Source: Alphaproteobacteria bacterium (GTDB taxonomy: Bacteria > Pseudomonadota > Alphaproteobacteria > TMED109). Taken from it: DNA of 64,000 nt. Positions 51,618 to 60,860 of this stretch are shown in pieces. The stretch spans positions 1 to 64,000 of the forward strand of contig JAJDYI010000046.1 in NCBI GenBank assembly GCA_022825235.1. The letters are read 5' to 3'. The notes beneath the pieces were generated by a model. That model had not been told where the DNA came from. It worked only from the letters and a program-made list of their open reading frames with translations, and made no database searches. Within the stretch, counting starts at the first letter, position 1. Each line of letters opens with the position of its first letter. The translations under genes were made by a program, and so were the position numbers.

Positions 51618-53063
51618 ATGGAGCGGCTGGTGGTGATCCTGCAGGACCTCGAACCGTTCGGGGCCCTGGCGCGGTCCCGCGCGGAGTTCCTCTCCACCGT
51701 AAGCCACGAGCTCCGAGCTCCTCTCGCAGCGATCAAGGGCTCGGCCACCACGGCGCTGGAGGGTGCGCGCGATCCGGACCGCTCGGAGCTGCGCCAGTTC
51801 CTGCGCATCGTCGGCGAGCAGGCCGACCGCATGGACGCGCTGATCGGCGACCTGCTCGACGCCGGGCGCATCGGCGCCGGGGTGATGCCGGTCGACGCGC
51901 AAGCGCAGGCGCTGGTCGAGCGGGCGCGAACCGCGTTCGCGGGCGCCGGCGGCAAGCACGCCGTGGTCGTCGACCTGCCGTCCGATCTGCCCCGGGTGAT
52001 GGCGGACCCGCGCCGCATCGTGCAGGTGCTGAACAACCTGCTGAGCAACGCCGCGCGGCACTCGCCCGAGGCAGCTCCCATCCGGGTGGCGGCGGTGCGC
52101 GACGGCGCGCACGTGGCGGTCTCGGTCGCCGACGACGGCGAGGGAGTTGCGCCGGAGCGCCTCGCGCACCTGTTCCGCCGCCACGCCGGCATGGACGGGG
52201 GCGTGGGCGGAGGCTCGGGGCTCGGGCTGGTCGTCTGCCGGGGCCTGGTCGAGGCGCATGGCGGGCGCATCCGGGCCGAGAGCGGCGGGCCGGGCCGGGG
52301 CACCACGGTCACCTTCACCCTGCCGGCCGCGGAGGAGGCTCCCGCCGCTGCTGTCCCCGCTTCCGTCTCCCCGGACGGGCGGGGCGGGACCGCCATCCTG
52401 GTGGTGGACGACGACCCGCACGCGCTGCGTGGGATGCGCGACGCGCTGGCCGCGGCGGGCTACGACCCGGTCACCGCCGCCGGGCCGGGCGAGCTGGCCC
52501 GCCTGGTCGAGACCCGGCAGCCCGCGCTCGCCGTGCTCGACCTCGTGCTGCCCGGCGCCGACGGCATCGAGCTGATGCGCACCCTCCCGGCGCTCGCCGA
52601 CCTGCCGGTGATCTTCGTCTCGGCCTACGGAAGGGGCGAGACCATCGCGCGGGCGCTGGAGGCGGGCGCGGCCGACTACATCGTCAAGCCGTTCTCGCCG
52701 GCCGAACTGGTGGCGCGGGTGGGCGTGGCGCTCAACCGCCATGCTGCGCCCGGGCCCTTCGTGCTCGGCGACCTCGCCATCGACCGCGCGACCCGCCGGG
52801 TGACCGTCGCCGGCACACCGGTGCGGCTCACCGCCATCGAGTACCGGATCCTGCACACGCTGTCGCTCGACGCCGGCGGGGCGACCACCTACGAGACCCT
52901 CCAGCGCCGGGTGTGGGGAGACCGGGGCGGGGCCAACCCGGAGACCATGCGCAACGCCATCCGCAAGCTGCGGCACAAGCTCGGCGACGACGCCAGGAAC
53001 CCCAGATACATCCTCAGCGAGCGCGGCCTCGGCTACCGCATGCCCGCCCCGGATGACGGGTGA
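51618..53063 (+). CDS. Truncated hybrid kinase-receiver-winged-helix protein
   Basis: The 481-residue product begins MERLVVILQDLEPFGALARS and aligns with the 20412 protein from residue 285 onwards: H30 in STVSHELRAP, HATPase_c with LNNLLSNAARHSPEA and GGGSGLGLVVCRG, a receiver with AVLDLVLPGADG, and the winged helix ending GLGYRMP. The GAF and PAS domains are missing; the ATG falls where the PAS domain would end. It may be a constitutive or unsensed kinase, or a dead fragment. It follows the aminotransferase gene by 41 bases. The long in-frame open region upstream is coincidental. Confidence 0.88.
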   Translation: MERLVVILQDLEPFGALARSRAEFLSTVSHELRAPLAAIKGSATTALEGARDPDRSELRQFLRIVGEQADRMDALIGDLLDAGRIGAGVMPVDAQAQALVERARTAFAGAGGKHAVVVDLPSDLPRVMADPRRIVQVLNNLLSNAARHSPEAAPIRVAAVRDGAHVAVSVADDGEGVAPERLAHLFRRHAGMDGGVGGGSGLGLVVCRGLVEAHGGRIRAESGGPGRGTTVTFTLPAAEEAPAAAVPASVSPDGRGGTAILVVDDDPHALRGMRDALAAAGYDPVTAAGPGELARLVETRQPALAVLDLVLPGADGIELMRTLPALADLPVIFVSAYGRGETIARALEAGAADYIVKPFSPAELVARVGVALNRHAAPGPFVLGDLAIDRATRRVTVAGTPVRLTAIEYRILHTLSLDAGGATTYETLQRRVWGDRGGANPETMRNAIRKLRHKLGDDARNPRYILSERGLGYRMPAPDDG

Positions 53064-53109
53064 GGCGGCACACGGGCGGGAATGCGACAGTGCCTTCGTT
53101 GGTGACGGC

Positions 53110-53165
53110 CACAGCCGCGACGACGCCGGCCTGCCCGGATTACGGCTGCATGACCTCTGACACGG
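53110..53165 (+). pseudogene. Tyrosine recombinase remnant (HxxR-box region)
   Basis: The frame reads RDDAGLPGLRLHDL then TGA, matching REDAGLPGLRLHDC of the recombinase at 11391 just before its HxxR box. Nothing else of the gene is seen. It lies about 50 bases after the truncated kinase. Confidence 0.6.
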
Positions 53166-53371
53166 CCGGGCTTCGGTCACGGAATCCCGTTCCCCCGCCC
53201 GGTGCTTGAATCCGCGTCGGCGCCGCCAATCTATGAGACGAGCGGGCCGGCGAGGGCGACGCCGGCGCATGCATCGCCGATGCCGCCGACGATCCGCGCC
53301 GGAAGCGACGGCGCTCCGGCGCGGCCTCCCCGGCGCCCCTCGCTACGATTGCCTGGAGGAGGAACGGAACC
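53166..53371. other. Intergenic before the small heat-shock gene
   Basis: No gene is recognised. GGAGGAGGAACGGAACC lies just before the ATG at 53372 and includes a strong ribosome site. Confidence 0.35.
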
Positions 53372-53800
53372 ATGGTGCAACGTACCGATCTCGACCCGCA
53401 CTCCCACGACTGGTGGTCTCAATTGCTCGATCCCATGCGCCGCGTCGGGGCGCGCGTGGCGGAGTTCTTTTCGCCCAGCGCGGAAGCCGCCGCGACGGAA
53501 GAGTCGTACGAGATCGCGCTCGAACTGCCGGGCATGTCCGACGACGAGATTCAGCTGGAGGTCCACGCCGGCCGGCTGGTCGTGACCGGCGAGAAACGGG
53601 CGCAACGGGAGGAAAGCGGGAAGGACTACTAGTTTTCCGAGCGGGCCTATGGCCGGTTCCGCCGGAGCTTCCAGCTGCCCGGGGACGCAGACCTCGACGC
53701 GATCGGCGCCGCGCACAGGGACGGCGTTCTGACCGTCACCGTGTCCAGGCGTGCCTCGCAACGGCCCGAAGGACGGAGGATTCCGGTCGTCCGGGGCTGA
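53372..53800 (+). pseudogene. Small heat-shock protein (HSP20 family) with in-frame amber codon
   Basis: The product reads MVQRTDLDPHSHDWWSQLLD, then the alpha-crystallin domain: YEIALELPGMSDDEIQLEV and RLVVTGEKRAQREE, interrupted by TAG at 53630-53632 after GKDY. The same frame continues FSERAYGRFRRSFQLPGDAD and DGVLTVTVSRRA to a TGA at 53800. Family members have a tyrosine or another residue at that place (a Y-x-S-E-R pattern), so a TAC-to-TAG change would explain it. The complete protein would have about 142 residues. Without readthrough the domain is cut in half. Confidence 0.85.
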
Positions 53801-53814
53801 GCGTGACGGCGGCG

Positions 53815-54270
53815 CACCGGCACGATCAACGGACAGTGCTTCCCGCGGCTCCGCAGCCGGGAGTTCCTCAAGTTCCTGCGGGGGACCGAGAGCCACGTCC
53901 CGGACGGTCTCGAGGTCCCCCCGGTCATGGACAACCAAGCCGCGCGCAAGAACCCGGCCGTGCCACGCCGGCTGGCCGGGCGCCCGCGCTGGCACGGCCA
54001 CAGCCCCTCACCGGAGCCTCACGGCTGAACCAGGTGGAACGCCTGGTCGCGACGCCACCGACCAACAGCTGCGCCGCCGCATCCATCGCTCCACGCGGGA
54101 GCCTGAACAGGCCATCCGGGACTACATCGACACCGTCAACGTCAACCCGGGACCTTCCGGGGGACCAGGCCCGCCGACGAACTCCCCGCCACCATCAAAC
54201 CCTTCTGCCTGCGCACCCTCGACACCGCCCGGCGGCAGCACGGACCCACCAGAACTTCAGACGCGGGACA
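53815..54270 (+). pseudogene. IS630-family transposase remnant (DDE C-terminal part)
   Basis: The frame reads TINGQCFPRLRSREFLKFLR then VMDNQAARKNPAVPRRLAGR and PRWHGH, the second half of the IS630 DDE domain. Further on, in other frames, LNQVERLVA, RRRIHRSTREPEQAIRDYID and IKPFCLRTLDTA complete the usual C-terminus. Several frameshifts and a deletion are needed, so it is dead. It ends against the MMPL gene on the opposite strand. Confidence 0.8.
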
Positions 54271-54299
54271 CCGGTCAACTTCTCGATCGGGACATCAGG

Positions 54300-56585
54300 T
54301 CATTCCCTTTGCCGATCCAGTGCGAGCAGTAAGGCAGGGAGGAGCAGAAAATCGACGATGATCCCCAGGACGACCATGATCGTCACCATCAGGCCCAGGA
54401 TCCAGATGCCCTCGTATCCCGAGAATGCGAAGACGATGAAGCCCGCGGCCAGCACGGCCGTCGTGGTGAGCAGGGCGTGTCCGGACGATCGAAAGGCGTA
54501 TCGAACTGCCTGGTCGCCGGGAAGGCCATCGTGGCGGGCCTTCATGTACTTCGTCATGAAATGGATCGTGTCGTCGACAATGATTCCGAACGCGATCACC
54601 GTCGTCATGGCCGCCGGAAAGCTCACCTGTCCCACAAGGTAGCCCCAGAGACCAAATCCCATGGCCGGGGGAAGGAAATTCGGCACGAGGCTGATGAGAC
54701 CCAGGCGCACGCTCCGGAAGACCCAGACCAGGATCAGCGAAATGATGGCCATGCCGATCATCGTCCCCCGCAGGATGCTCTCCAGATTGCGCTGGGCCAG
54801 ATGCGCGAAAATCATGGTGATGCCCGAGGCCTCGCCGGTCAGTCCGGGGGCGTGGGCGGCGATCCACCTTTGGGCGCGGGCGTCGAGGGCGCGCATCTCT
54901 CGCGCCGAAACGTCAGCAACCGTCACGGTCATGCGGGTGGCCGACCTGGCGACGTCGATGCGGTCGTTCAGGTCACGGCCCAATGGGACCGAGAGTTCGT
55001 ACAGGAGAAGGTACTGCGCCGCGAGGTCCGAGGCCTCGGGCAGGTGGTACCGGGCGGGGTCGTCGCCGTGCATGTTCTGGTTCAGACGCTTCATGATGTC
55101 CGTGAATGCCCGGACGTGCACGACCTCCGGCTGCCCGTTGGCCCATTCGGCAAACGCCTCCACTCTCGCCAGGTACTGGGGATCGGTGATTCCGCCTTCC
55201 ACTTCGGACGCGAGCGAATACTCGAGGGCGTTCAATCCGGTGAGGTTCTGGCTGATGAAGTCCGTATCGCGCCGGAACTGGTAGCGGTCGTCGAACTGCT
55301 TGGTCCAGTCATCGCTGAATTCGTTGCGCGGGATGCCCGCAACCAGCACGAGCGACACGACGAGGCCGGACCACAGGAGCAGCTGGCGGCGCTCGACCAC
55401 GAACGCACCGAATCGTTCGAAGTACGCGGCCTGTCCGGGCGGGGCCATGCGTGCGCGCAGCGGCAAGATCGACAACAGCGCGGGCAGCAGGGTCATCGAA
55501 TACAGATAGATGCTCAGCATCCCGACCGCGGAGAGCGTCCCCATGATCTGTACCGGCGGCGAATCGGAGCTGTTCAGGCTCAGGAAGCCGATCATGGTCG
55601 TGGCCGAGGTAAGAAACACGGGCCAGGCGTTCAGCCGCAGCGATTCAGCGACGGCCGCCCGCCGGTCGACGCCCCGGCTCATGCTGAGGAGTACGCCCGT
55701 CACGATGTGAATCGAATGGGCCACGGCGAGCACCATCACCACGACCGGCACGCCTGCCGCGAGCGGACTGAACACCATCCCGGCCCAGCCAGCGAACCCG
55801 ATCGTGGTCAGGATGCCGAAGGTCATCATGACCACGATCGTCACCACGCCGAACAGCGAGCGCAGCAACAGCGCGGTGCCGATGAGCACCAGCACGAACC
55901 CGAGGGGTAGCGTCGCCTGTACGGCGTCCTCCATCGCCACATTGACCGTACGGTTGAGAATGAGGTCGCCCGTCATGTGAAAGCCGACTTCCGGATAGTC
56001 GCTCCGGGCCTGCTCCAGAACGCCACCGAGGTAGACCGGCACTTCGGCGACCATTGCACTTTGACTGTCGGGGTTGACGAAACTGATGACGAGCGCGCCG
56101 ACGCGCCCGTCCTCGGAGACCAGCCGGCCACGCAGTTCAGGATCGCCCCGCGCGACCTGCTCGATGCGGGCGAGCTCGTCGTCACTCAGTTCGGCCGCCC
56201 CCTCGACGAGGGGCCGGACGACAAGATCGTCAGCCTCCGCTCTGGTGTGATCGAAGTTCGTCAGGGAATCCACGCGGCTGGAGTACGGCGTTCGCCAGGC
56301 CGCCTCTGTCAGTTCCTCGATCGCTCCGAGTACGCGCCGGGTGAACACCGATCCGTCAGGGACCGATACGGCGATCAGTACCGTGCTCGACGCCGCATAC
56401 GTGCTCTCGAGTTCGTTCAGCGCGGCGAGTTGCGGATTGTCCTTGCCCAGCAACTGGCGGAAGTCGTCCGCCACGATCAGGCGGTCGCCGCCGGCCGCCG
56501 CCAACAGCATCAGGAGGGTTGCGAGGCCGATGACCCACCATCGAAAACGAAGCACGATCTCGATGTAGCGATCCAGATGGACCAT
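54300..56585 (-). CDS. MMPL/RND-superfamily transporter
   Basis: The 761-residue protein has two repeated halves, each with one membrane helix, a large periplasmic domain and a bundle of five helices. Visible segments include WWVIGLATLLMLLAAAGG at the start and FVLVLIGTALLLRSLFGVV after the first loop. FGIIVDDTIHFMTKYM lies in the second helix bundle and carries the paired acidic residues expected for proton coupling. This matches the MMPL group (hopanoid, lipid or siderophore-type export). The ATG at 56585 is chosen; a GTG at 56600 is possible. A DUF2236 gene on the same strand lies 91 bases upstream and may be in the same transcript. Confidence 0.92.
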   Translation of the reverse strand: MVHLDRYIEIVLRFRWWVIGLATLLMLLAAAGGDRLIVADDFRQLLGKDNPQLAALNELESTYAASSTVLIAVSVPDGSVFTRRVLGAIEELTEAAWRTPYSSRVDSLTNFDHTRAEADDLVVRPLVEGAAELSDDELARIEQVARGDPELRGRLVSEDGRVGALVISFVNPDSQSAMVAEVPVYLGGVLEQARSDYPEVGFHMTGDLILNRTVNVAMEDAVQATLPLGFVLVLIGTALLLRSLFGVVTIVVMMTFGILTTIGFAGWAGMVFSPLAAGVPVVVMVLAVAHSIHIVTGVLLSMSRGVDRRAAVAESLRLNAWPVFLTSATTMIGFLSLNSSDSPPVQIMGTLSAVGMLSIYLYSMTLLPALLSILPLRARMAPPGQAAYFERFGAFVVERRQLLLWSGLVVSLVLVAGIPRNEFSDDWTKQFDDRYQFRRDTDFISQNLTGLNALEYSLASEVEGGITDPQYLARVEAFAEWANGQPEVVHVRAFTDIMKRLNQNMHGDDPARYHLPEASDLAAQYLLLYELSVPLGRDLNDRIDVARSATRMTVTVADVSAREMRALDARAQRWIAAHAPGLTGEASGITMIFAHLAQRNLESILRGTMIGMAIISLILVWVFRSVRLGLISLVPNFLPPAMGFGLWGYLVGQVSFPAAMTTVIAFGIIVDDTIHFMTKYMKARHDGLPGDQAVRYAFRSSGHALLTTTAVLAAGFIVFAFSGYEGIWILGLMVTIMVVLGIIVDFLLLPALLLALDRQRE

Positions 56586-56676
56586 GTGCTTCAACCGCAC
56601 CCGTCACGTCCGGGTTCGATGGTCATGGTCCGCAAGAGCTGATCGGCGCACCGGCCTGCGCGCTGGCCGCCGCGAC

Positions 56677-57900
56677 CTACCAAGGGCTCTGGTCCACCGC
56701 GCGGACCCGATCCGGCAGCCGGTAGCTGATCCCCTCTTCGTCGTATTGCGTGGCGCCGAAAATCTGTTCGAACGCCTGCTCCTTGACCAGCGCCTTCTTG
56801 GCCAGCAACCGGAGAACGGATGCCCTCACGCGGTAATAGAGCAGCACGAGGCTCCGGATCCGGACGGTATTCGGATAGCCGTAGCGATCCGCCAGCTGGT
56901 TGCCGATCAGTGCCCGCGAGAGCCGGTATGCGTAGATCTGCAACGCTCTTCTTTCGGCGTCGGTCTGGACCCCCGCCATTGCGGGAATGGCCTTGAACAC
57001 GGCCGTCGCCACGCCGATCGAATCGTCGTCCGGGGGAGGCTCGCAGAGATGGCCGATCTCGTAGATTCGCCGTGCCTCGGCCTCGGACGCGAAGAGAATC
57101 GCGTCGGGAACGCCCAGGAGGTGGCCGACGTAACGCCAAATCCTGACAATGCTGTCGCGTTCCTTGCGGCTTATGGCCGAACCCATCGCAGCCGCGTGCT
57201 CGAACTGGCGGATGGAAAACGTGTACAGAGAGATTCCGCCGACGTGCGCCGCGCTGAGCGGAGTCCCCCAGGCCGTGTGATCCCAGCCGTCCGACGCCGC
57301 CAGCAATTGCCGCATGCGCGCGTGAATGAAGCGGATGCGCATCGACACTTTCCAACCGTCGCTGTCTCGGCGCAGGCCGTTGGGGAAATAGGTCTCGACC
57401 ATGTGGCGGTTGTTCTGCCGCAGCCTGCGTTCGGCCCCTGGACCAAGCCCGGTGACACGTCCGGTCATCGCGAACGACTTGCTCACCAAGGTGGAGAAGC
57501 CCTCCACCGCACTCCCCACGGCGTAGGCAACGAGCATGTTGCTCATGTTGTTGAAGAAGGCGCGCTGGCCGGGCACGAACGCCTCGAAATCAACCCAGTC
57601 GGGCACCTCCAGGTTGTCGAAGAACTCCCGTAGCGCCCGCGGCGCGGAGCGCAAGGCCGCCTCGTCGTCCTGCTCGATACCTGCACGGATGAACCGATGC
57701 AGGTCTGCCGGCGGGACGTCGGCAAGCTCCTCGAACACCGGGTCGAGTTCGGGATCCCCGATCGTGGTGTGCCGGATGTAGTTGTCGGCCGTCTCCTGGT
57801 CGACGGCGCGCGCCTTGGCGTAGCCCGCGACATATGCCGACGGAGGATCGAGTTCTCCAATCCTCCTGGCCAGGCGGCCGCTGCCGGCAACCGGTGTCAT
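56677..57900 (-). CDS. DUF2236 (MpaB/Lcp-like) oxygenase family protein
   Basis: The 407-residue protein has the DUF2236 layout: VPDWVDFEAFVPGQRAFFNN, NMLVAYAVGSAVEGFSTLV, then GWKVSMRIRFIHARMRQLL with candidate haem-region Arg/His, and WGTPLSAAHVGGISLYTF. Some members (latex-clearing protein) are b-type haem oxygenases; most, like MpaB relatives, are uncharacterised. No signal peptide is visible. It is upstream of the MMPL transporter in the same direction, so export or oxidation of a hydrophobic substrate is a reasonable inference. The ATG at 57900 (MTPVAGSG) is favoured; an alternative lies at 57927. Confidence 0.88.
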   Translation of the reverse strand: MTPVAGSGRLARRIGELDPPSAYVAGYAKARAVDQETADNYIRHTTIGDPELDPVFEELADVPPADLHRFIRAGIEQDDEAALRSAPRALREFFDNLEVPDWVDFEAFVPGQRAFFNNMSNMLVAYAVGSAVEGFSTLVSKSFAMTGRVTGLGPGAERRLRQNNRHMVETYFPNGLRRDSDGWKVSMRIRFIHARMRQLLAASDGWDHTAWGTPLSAAHVGGISLYTFSIRQFEHAAAMGSAISRKERDSIVRIWRYVGHLLGVPDAILFASEAEARRIYEIGHLCEPPPDDDSIGVATAVFKAIPAMAGVQTDAERRALQIYAYRLSRALIGNQLADRYGYPNTVRIRSLVLLYYRVRASVLRLLAKKALVKEQAFEQIFGATQYDEEGISYRLPDRVRAVDQSPW

Positions 57901-58488
57901 GTCGGCGGCGTCCGTGCGGGCCGGCACCGTGCCTCGCGTTCCAGGCCAGCCGCCAGCCGATGCAAGCCCCTGTTACTGGCCAGGAACGTCCACGGGCCTA
58001 GCACTTTCGGAAATAGCGACGATAGAGCCTGTGCACCACCAACGATGGCGGCCTTGACTCCGCACGCGCCGCGCGCGCTGCCCCCGGACAGCCCGGATCG
58101 GCTCGTTCGCATCGCCCGGCCCCCCATCGAACCCGTTTCCTCGCAACTTGAGCAATAGATAGTATCCAAAAAGTATCCGATGGGGAAGACTGGGTGGAAC
58201 CATCATCGCTTCAGGGCGACGTTCAGGGCATGAAGGCCCTTGTATGTATCTACATCATTTCCCTTTCCCGGAAGAAAGTATGCCGATAGCAATAATTGCC
58301 CAAATCCGCAGGCGGCGCAGCCGCCAGCAGCAAGGATCGGGCGTGGACAGAACGCGGCGAAGCGAGAGATTTCGCGCCGGTGACGACGCCTGGAAGCCGC
58401 GATACGTCCCCGCCGAGCGCGGCCGCGACGCGCCGTCCTCGCGCCGTCGCCGCCCGGCGCTTGAAGCCTCGGCGCCGCTCCTAATCTG
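57901..58488. other. Intergenic with dispersed repeat and AT-rich block
   Basis: Contains the third copy of the repeat (58061-58125) and an AT-rich stretch at about 58145-58260 with ATGGGGAAGAC, as upstream of the adhesin. The DUF2236 promoter is expected here. No complete gene is recognised. Confidence 0.4.
58061..58125. repeat. Dispersed intergenic repeat, copy 3
   Basis: GCTCGTTCGCATCGCCC and flanks match copies at 19535-19600 and 20117-20180 with more divergence. It lies about 160 bases upstream of the DUF2236 start. Confidence 0.45.
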
Positions 58489-58680
58489 TGATGCGACGAC
58501 CTACGAGACGCTGCGGCGCCGGGTGTGGGGCGACCGGGGCGGGGCCAACCCGGAGACCATGCGCAACGCCATCCGCAAGCTGCGGCGCAAGCTCGGCGAC
58601 GACGCCCGAAACCCCAGATACATCCTCAGCGAGCGCGGCCTCGGTTACCGCATGCCCGGGCCGGATGACGGGGTTAGGGG
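58489..58680 (+). pseudogene. Hybrid kinase remnant (winged-helix C-terminal fragment)
   Basis: The frame reads TTYETLRRRVWGDRGGANPE, then AIRKLRRKLGDDARNPRYIL and GLGYRMPGPDDG, nearly identical to the C-terminal 60 residues of the kinases at 20412 and 51618. The kinase and receiver domains are absent and no start codon is near, so it is a fragment. Confidence 0.8.
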
Positions 58681-59024
58681 GTGCGGTCGTCGGGCAGGCT
58701 GTCGCCCGCCGCCCCCGGCAGACGCTGGCGCAGCGGCCAGGTCGGCCCCGTGGCGTGGTCCTGGCGGCGCCCCTTCCTCCGGTGCATGCGCTTGAGCGCG
58801 AGGCGCGCCGCCGGACCGGCGGAAACCAGGACCTCCGGTTGCGCTCGATCGGCCGACCGGGCGCGCCCGGCGCGTGAGACCATTCTCCCGGCCGGTGTGA
58901 GAAATTCGTCATCCTGCGATTCCCCCGCCCGTGCCCGCGGGCCGCTCCCCTGCCCGCCCGGGCGGCGGTCCGGCGGTTCGTCGCCGGCAAGCGCGGCCAG
59001 GACGGAAGGTTGGCGTCCGCTCCC
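58681..59024. other. GC-rich stretch, no gene recognised
   Basis: No recognisable gene between the kinase fragment and the 47-bp repeat. Confidence 0.3.
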
Positions 59025-59071
59025 GGCGCCCGCCGGTATCGATATCCGCGGCAGGTTCGCCGATCAGGATT
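59025..59071. repeat. 47-bp direct repeat, left copy
   Basis: GGCGCCCGCCGGTATCGATA and what follows (to GATCAGGATT) matches 60453-60499 with five differences. Each copy precedes a recombinase remnant by about 200 bases, and the pair flanks the DUF3800 gene. Confidence 0.7.
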
Positions 59072-59229
59072 GCCTGGCCGTCGCGACACGCGCATCGGCC
59101 GCAATCCGGTCGACGCCTTGATCCCGAACCCGACTCCGGTGGGGGACCAGCATCGCACGCGGGCCCCTCTCCGACCGCAGGTCGCGGTCTCGTCCCGAAA
59201 GTGGATTGGTTCAACCTCACGGCCCTGAT

Positions 59230-59473
59230 TGACCTCGTTTGGGCTGGCCGTCCTCACAGACGCCGAGGACGGGATGCCCTGCGTGGTGGCCGCCTTCCGT
59301 CTGTGGCTGCCGAGCGACGGCCAGCTGTGGAAGATCCACGGTTCCCGCGCCGGGAACACGTCAGGGACGACAGCATGAACTGCCCGACGCGAAGACGGGG
59401 CCGTGTGGTGCCGCTCTGGCGCGACGCCCGCGCCGTGCTGGCGGACCTGCCCCGCGAGGAGAACAGTCCCTAA
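59230..59473 (+). pseudogene. Tyrosine recombinase remnant (middle region)
   Basis: Across three frames the stretch reads VVAAFRLWLP, EHVRDDSM, LPDAKTGP and RVVPLWRDARAVLADLPREE, the order seen in tyrosine recombinases from the first catalytic arginine region to the lysine hairpin. At least two frameshifts and the loss of the arginine segment make it inactive. Confidence 0.6.
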
Positions 59474-59610
59474 GTCATGGCCGGCCGATCGAATTCGCTT
59501 GCGAGCGTTACGGCCGGCACCTATATATGGGCCAAAGGATTGGGAATTTCCCGGTCGACAGAAGGGTCCTGGAGCTTCCGGGGCCCTTTTGTTTTTCCTG
59601 CCTTGGGCGG

Positions 59611-60345
59611 TCACGGCAGTTGAGCCCATCCGCCCAGCTTCCGTTGCACGATCTCGAAGGCGCGGTTGGGCTGGTCCGGGCGCAGGTGTGACAGCGCGAT
59701 GGGCCGCGCCGTCAGGTCCGCGAGTTGAAGCCCGACGGAGTTCGCCGCCTTCGGCACGAACACCGGCTGGAAATCGAACAGGCCGAAGTCCGGCCGGCCG
59801 GAACCCGAGGCGCCGTCGTTGGCGGCGATCCGGCGAAACTCCAGTTCCAGTTCCCGGTCCTCCTTCCTGCCGCGGCTCTCGAAGATGACATGGACCGTCC
59901 TGCCGTGCTGCTTCTCCCCGCTCAGCATGGCGTGCAACCGCTCCATGCAGAAATGAAGCGCGATCCCGTACGGATTCCGGGGGCCGGCGTATCGGGTTCG
60001 CAGGCGGTCCTTGTCGATGACGGCAGCGAAAATCGTCATCGGCGCCGCTTCGACCAGGCGGTTGAGATCGCTGTAGAACCGTTCGCGCAGTGCCCTGTCG
60101 GTCAGCAGGACGGCGAACGGTCCCTTGCTCTTGCGGATGTCATGTTCGTGCAGGACAACCGCGTCATGACCCCAGATGCCGAACTTGAAACGCTGGACTA
60201 CGGGGACGATGCCGGCGATGTAGTCGGCCTTGCGCATGGCGCAGAAGACCAGGGCAAAGACCGGGTACTGCGGATCGATGGCGACAAGCCCGTGATCGCC
60301 GCTCTCGTCCGCGTAGATCACGAATTCCGAGAAATCCGGCAACAC
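59611..60345 (-). CDS. DUF3800 domain protein
   Basis: The 244-residue protein opens FVIYADESGDHG, the hallmark acidic start of DUF3800, with HEHDIRKSKGPF, FAAVIDKDRLRTRYAG, HFCMERLHAML, VIFESRGRKEDRELELEF and LQLADLTARPIAL completing the pattern of acidic residues expected for an RNase H-like active site. No membrane or signal segment is present. DUF3800 genes are frequent in mobile and defence regions; the function is unproved. It is isolated, between two 47-bp direct repeats and two recombinase remnants, which suggests it arrived as cargo. Confidence 0.9.
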   Translation of the reverse strand: MLPDFSEFVIYADESGDHGLVAIDPQYPVFALVFCAMRKADYIAGIVPVVQRFKFGIWGHDAVVLHEHDIRKSKGPFAVLLTDRALRERFYSDLNRLVEAAPMTIFAAVIDKDRLRTRYAGPRNPYGIALHFCMERLHAMLSGEKQHGRTVHVIFESRGRKEDRELELEFRRIAANDGASGSGRPDFGLFDFQPVFVPKAANSVGLQLADLTARPIALSHLRPDQPNRAFEIVQRKLGGWAQLP

Positions 60346-60452
60346 GCCTCCGCTATCCCGCCGTCATCGGCGACGATGGCCAACTTAGCGAGTGATTGTC
60401 GGTCGAGGTAGCCGCCTGCAGAAGGTCCGCCGGGGCGCGGCCGCGTGCGCCT
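60346..60452. other. Short intergenic, nothing recognised
   Basis: Contains the upstream region of the DUF3800 gene; no further feature is seen before the right repeat copy. Confidence 0.3.
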
Positions 60453-60499
60453 GGCGCCCGCCGGCATCGATATCCGCAGTATGTTCGCCGATCGGGATT
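60453..60499. repeat. 47-bp direct repeat, right copy
   Basis: GGCGCCCGCCGGCATCGATA and what follows (to GATCGGGATT) matches 59025-59071. Confidence 0.7.
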
Positions 60500-60695
60500 C
60501 CCGGACCGTCCCGCCGGTGCACGACACCGGCCGCCGACCGGAGACGGGAGTCGACAACCGCCCGGAAGCCCGCCTGCAGACGCCGGGTCCCCTCCCCGCC
60601 GGCCGGGCTTCCATCCCGGTCGCCGATGCGCGCCAATGCCCAGACGTGACCATCCGGCCGCTTGCGGCACGCTTACGCGGCCGGCAGGAGGCAGC

Positions 60696-60860
60696 ATGGC
60701 CAGGCTCCGGCACCGCACGATCTCCAAGCGCACCGTCGACGCGCTCGCCGTCGGGGGCCGCGACGCCGTGTTCTGGGACCACCGGCTCCCCGGCTTCGGG
60801 GTCAGGGTCTATCCGTCGGGCGCGAAGGTGTAAATCGTGCAGACGCGCCGCGGCGACCGG
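60696..60860 (+). pseudogene. Tyrosine recombinase remnant (N-terminal arm domain, nonsense codon)
   Basis: From ATG 60696, behind GGCAGGAGGCAGC, the frame reads TISKRTVDALAVGGRDAVFW and DHRLPGFGVRVYPSGAKV, the arm-binding domain of tyrosine integrases, then TAA and IVQTRRGDRP in the same frame (family pattern KVYIVQTR). A tyrosine codon has become a stop. The core and catalytic domains are absent. The ribosome site is still good, so a short peptide might be made. Confidence 0.75.

Noticed and set aside
49857-53063. One long open frame spanning aminotransferase, gap and kinase as a fusion protein
   Set aside because: The middle part reads the wrong frame of the aminotransferase and only becomes protein-like where the kinase starts at 51618; the continuity is coincidental.
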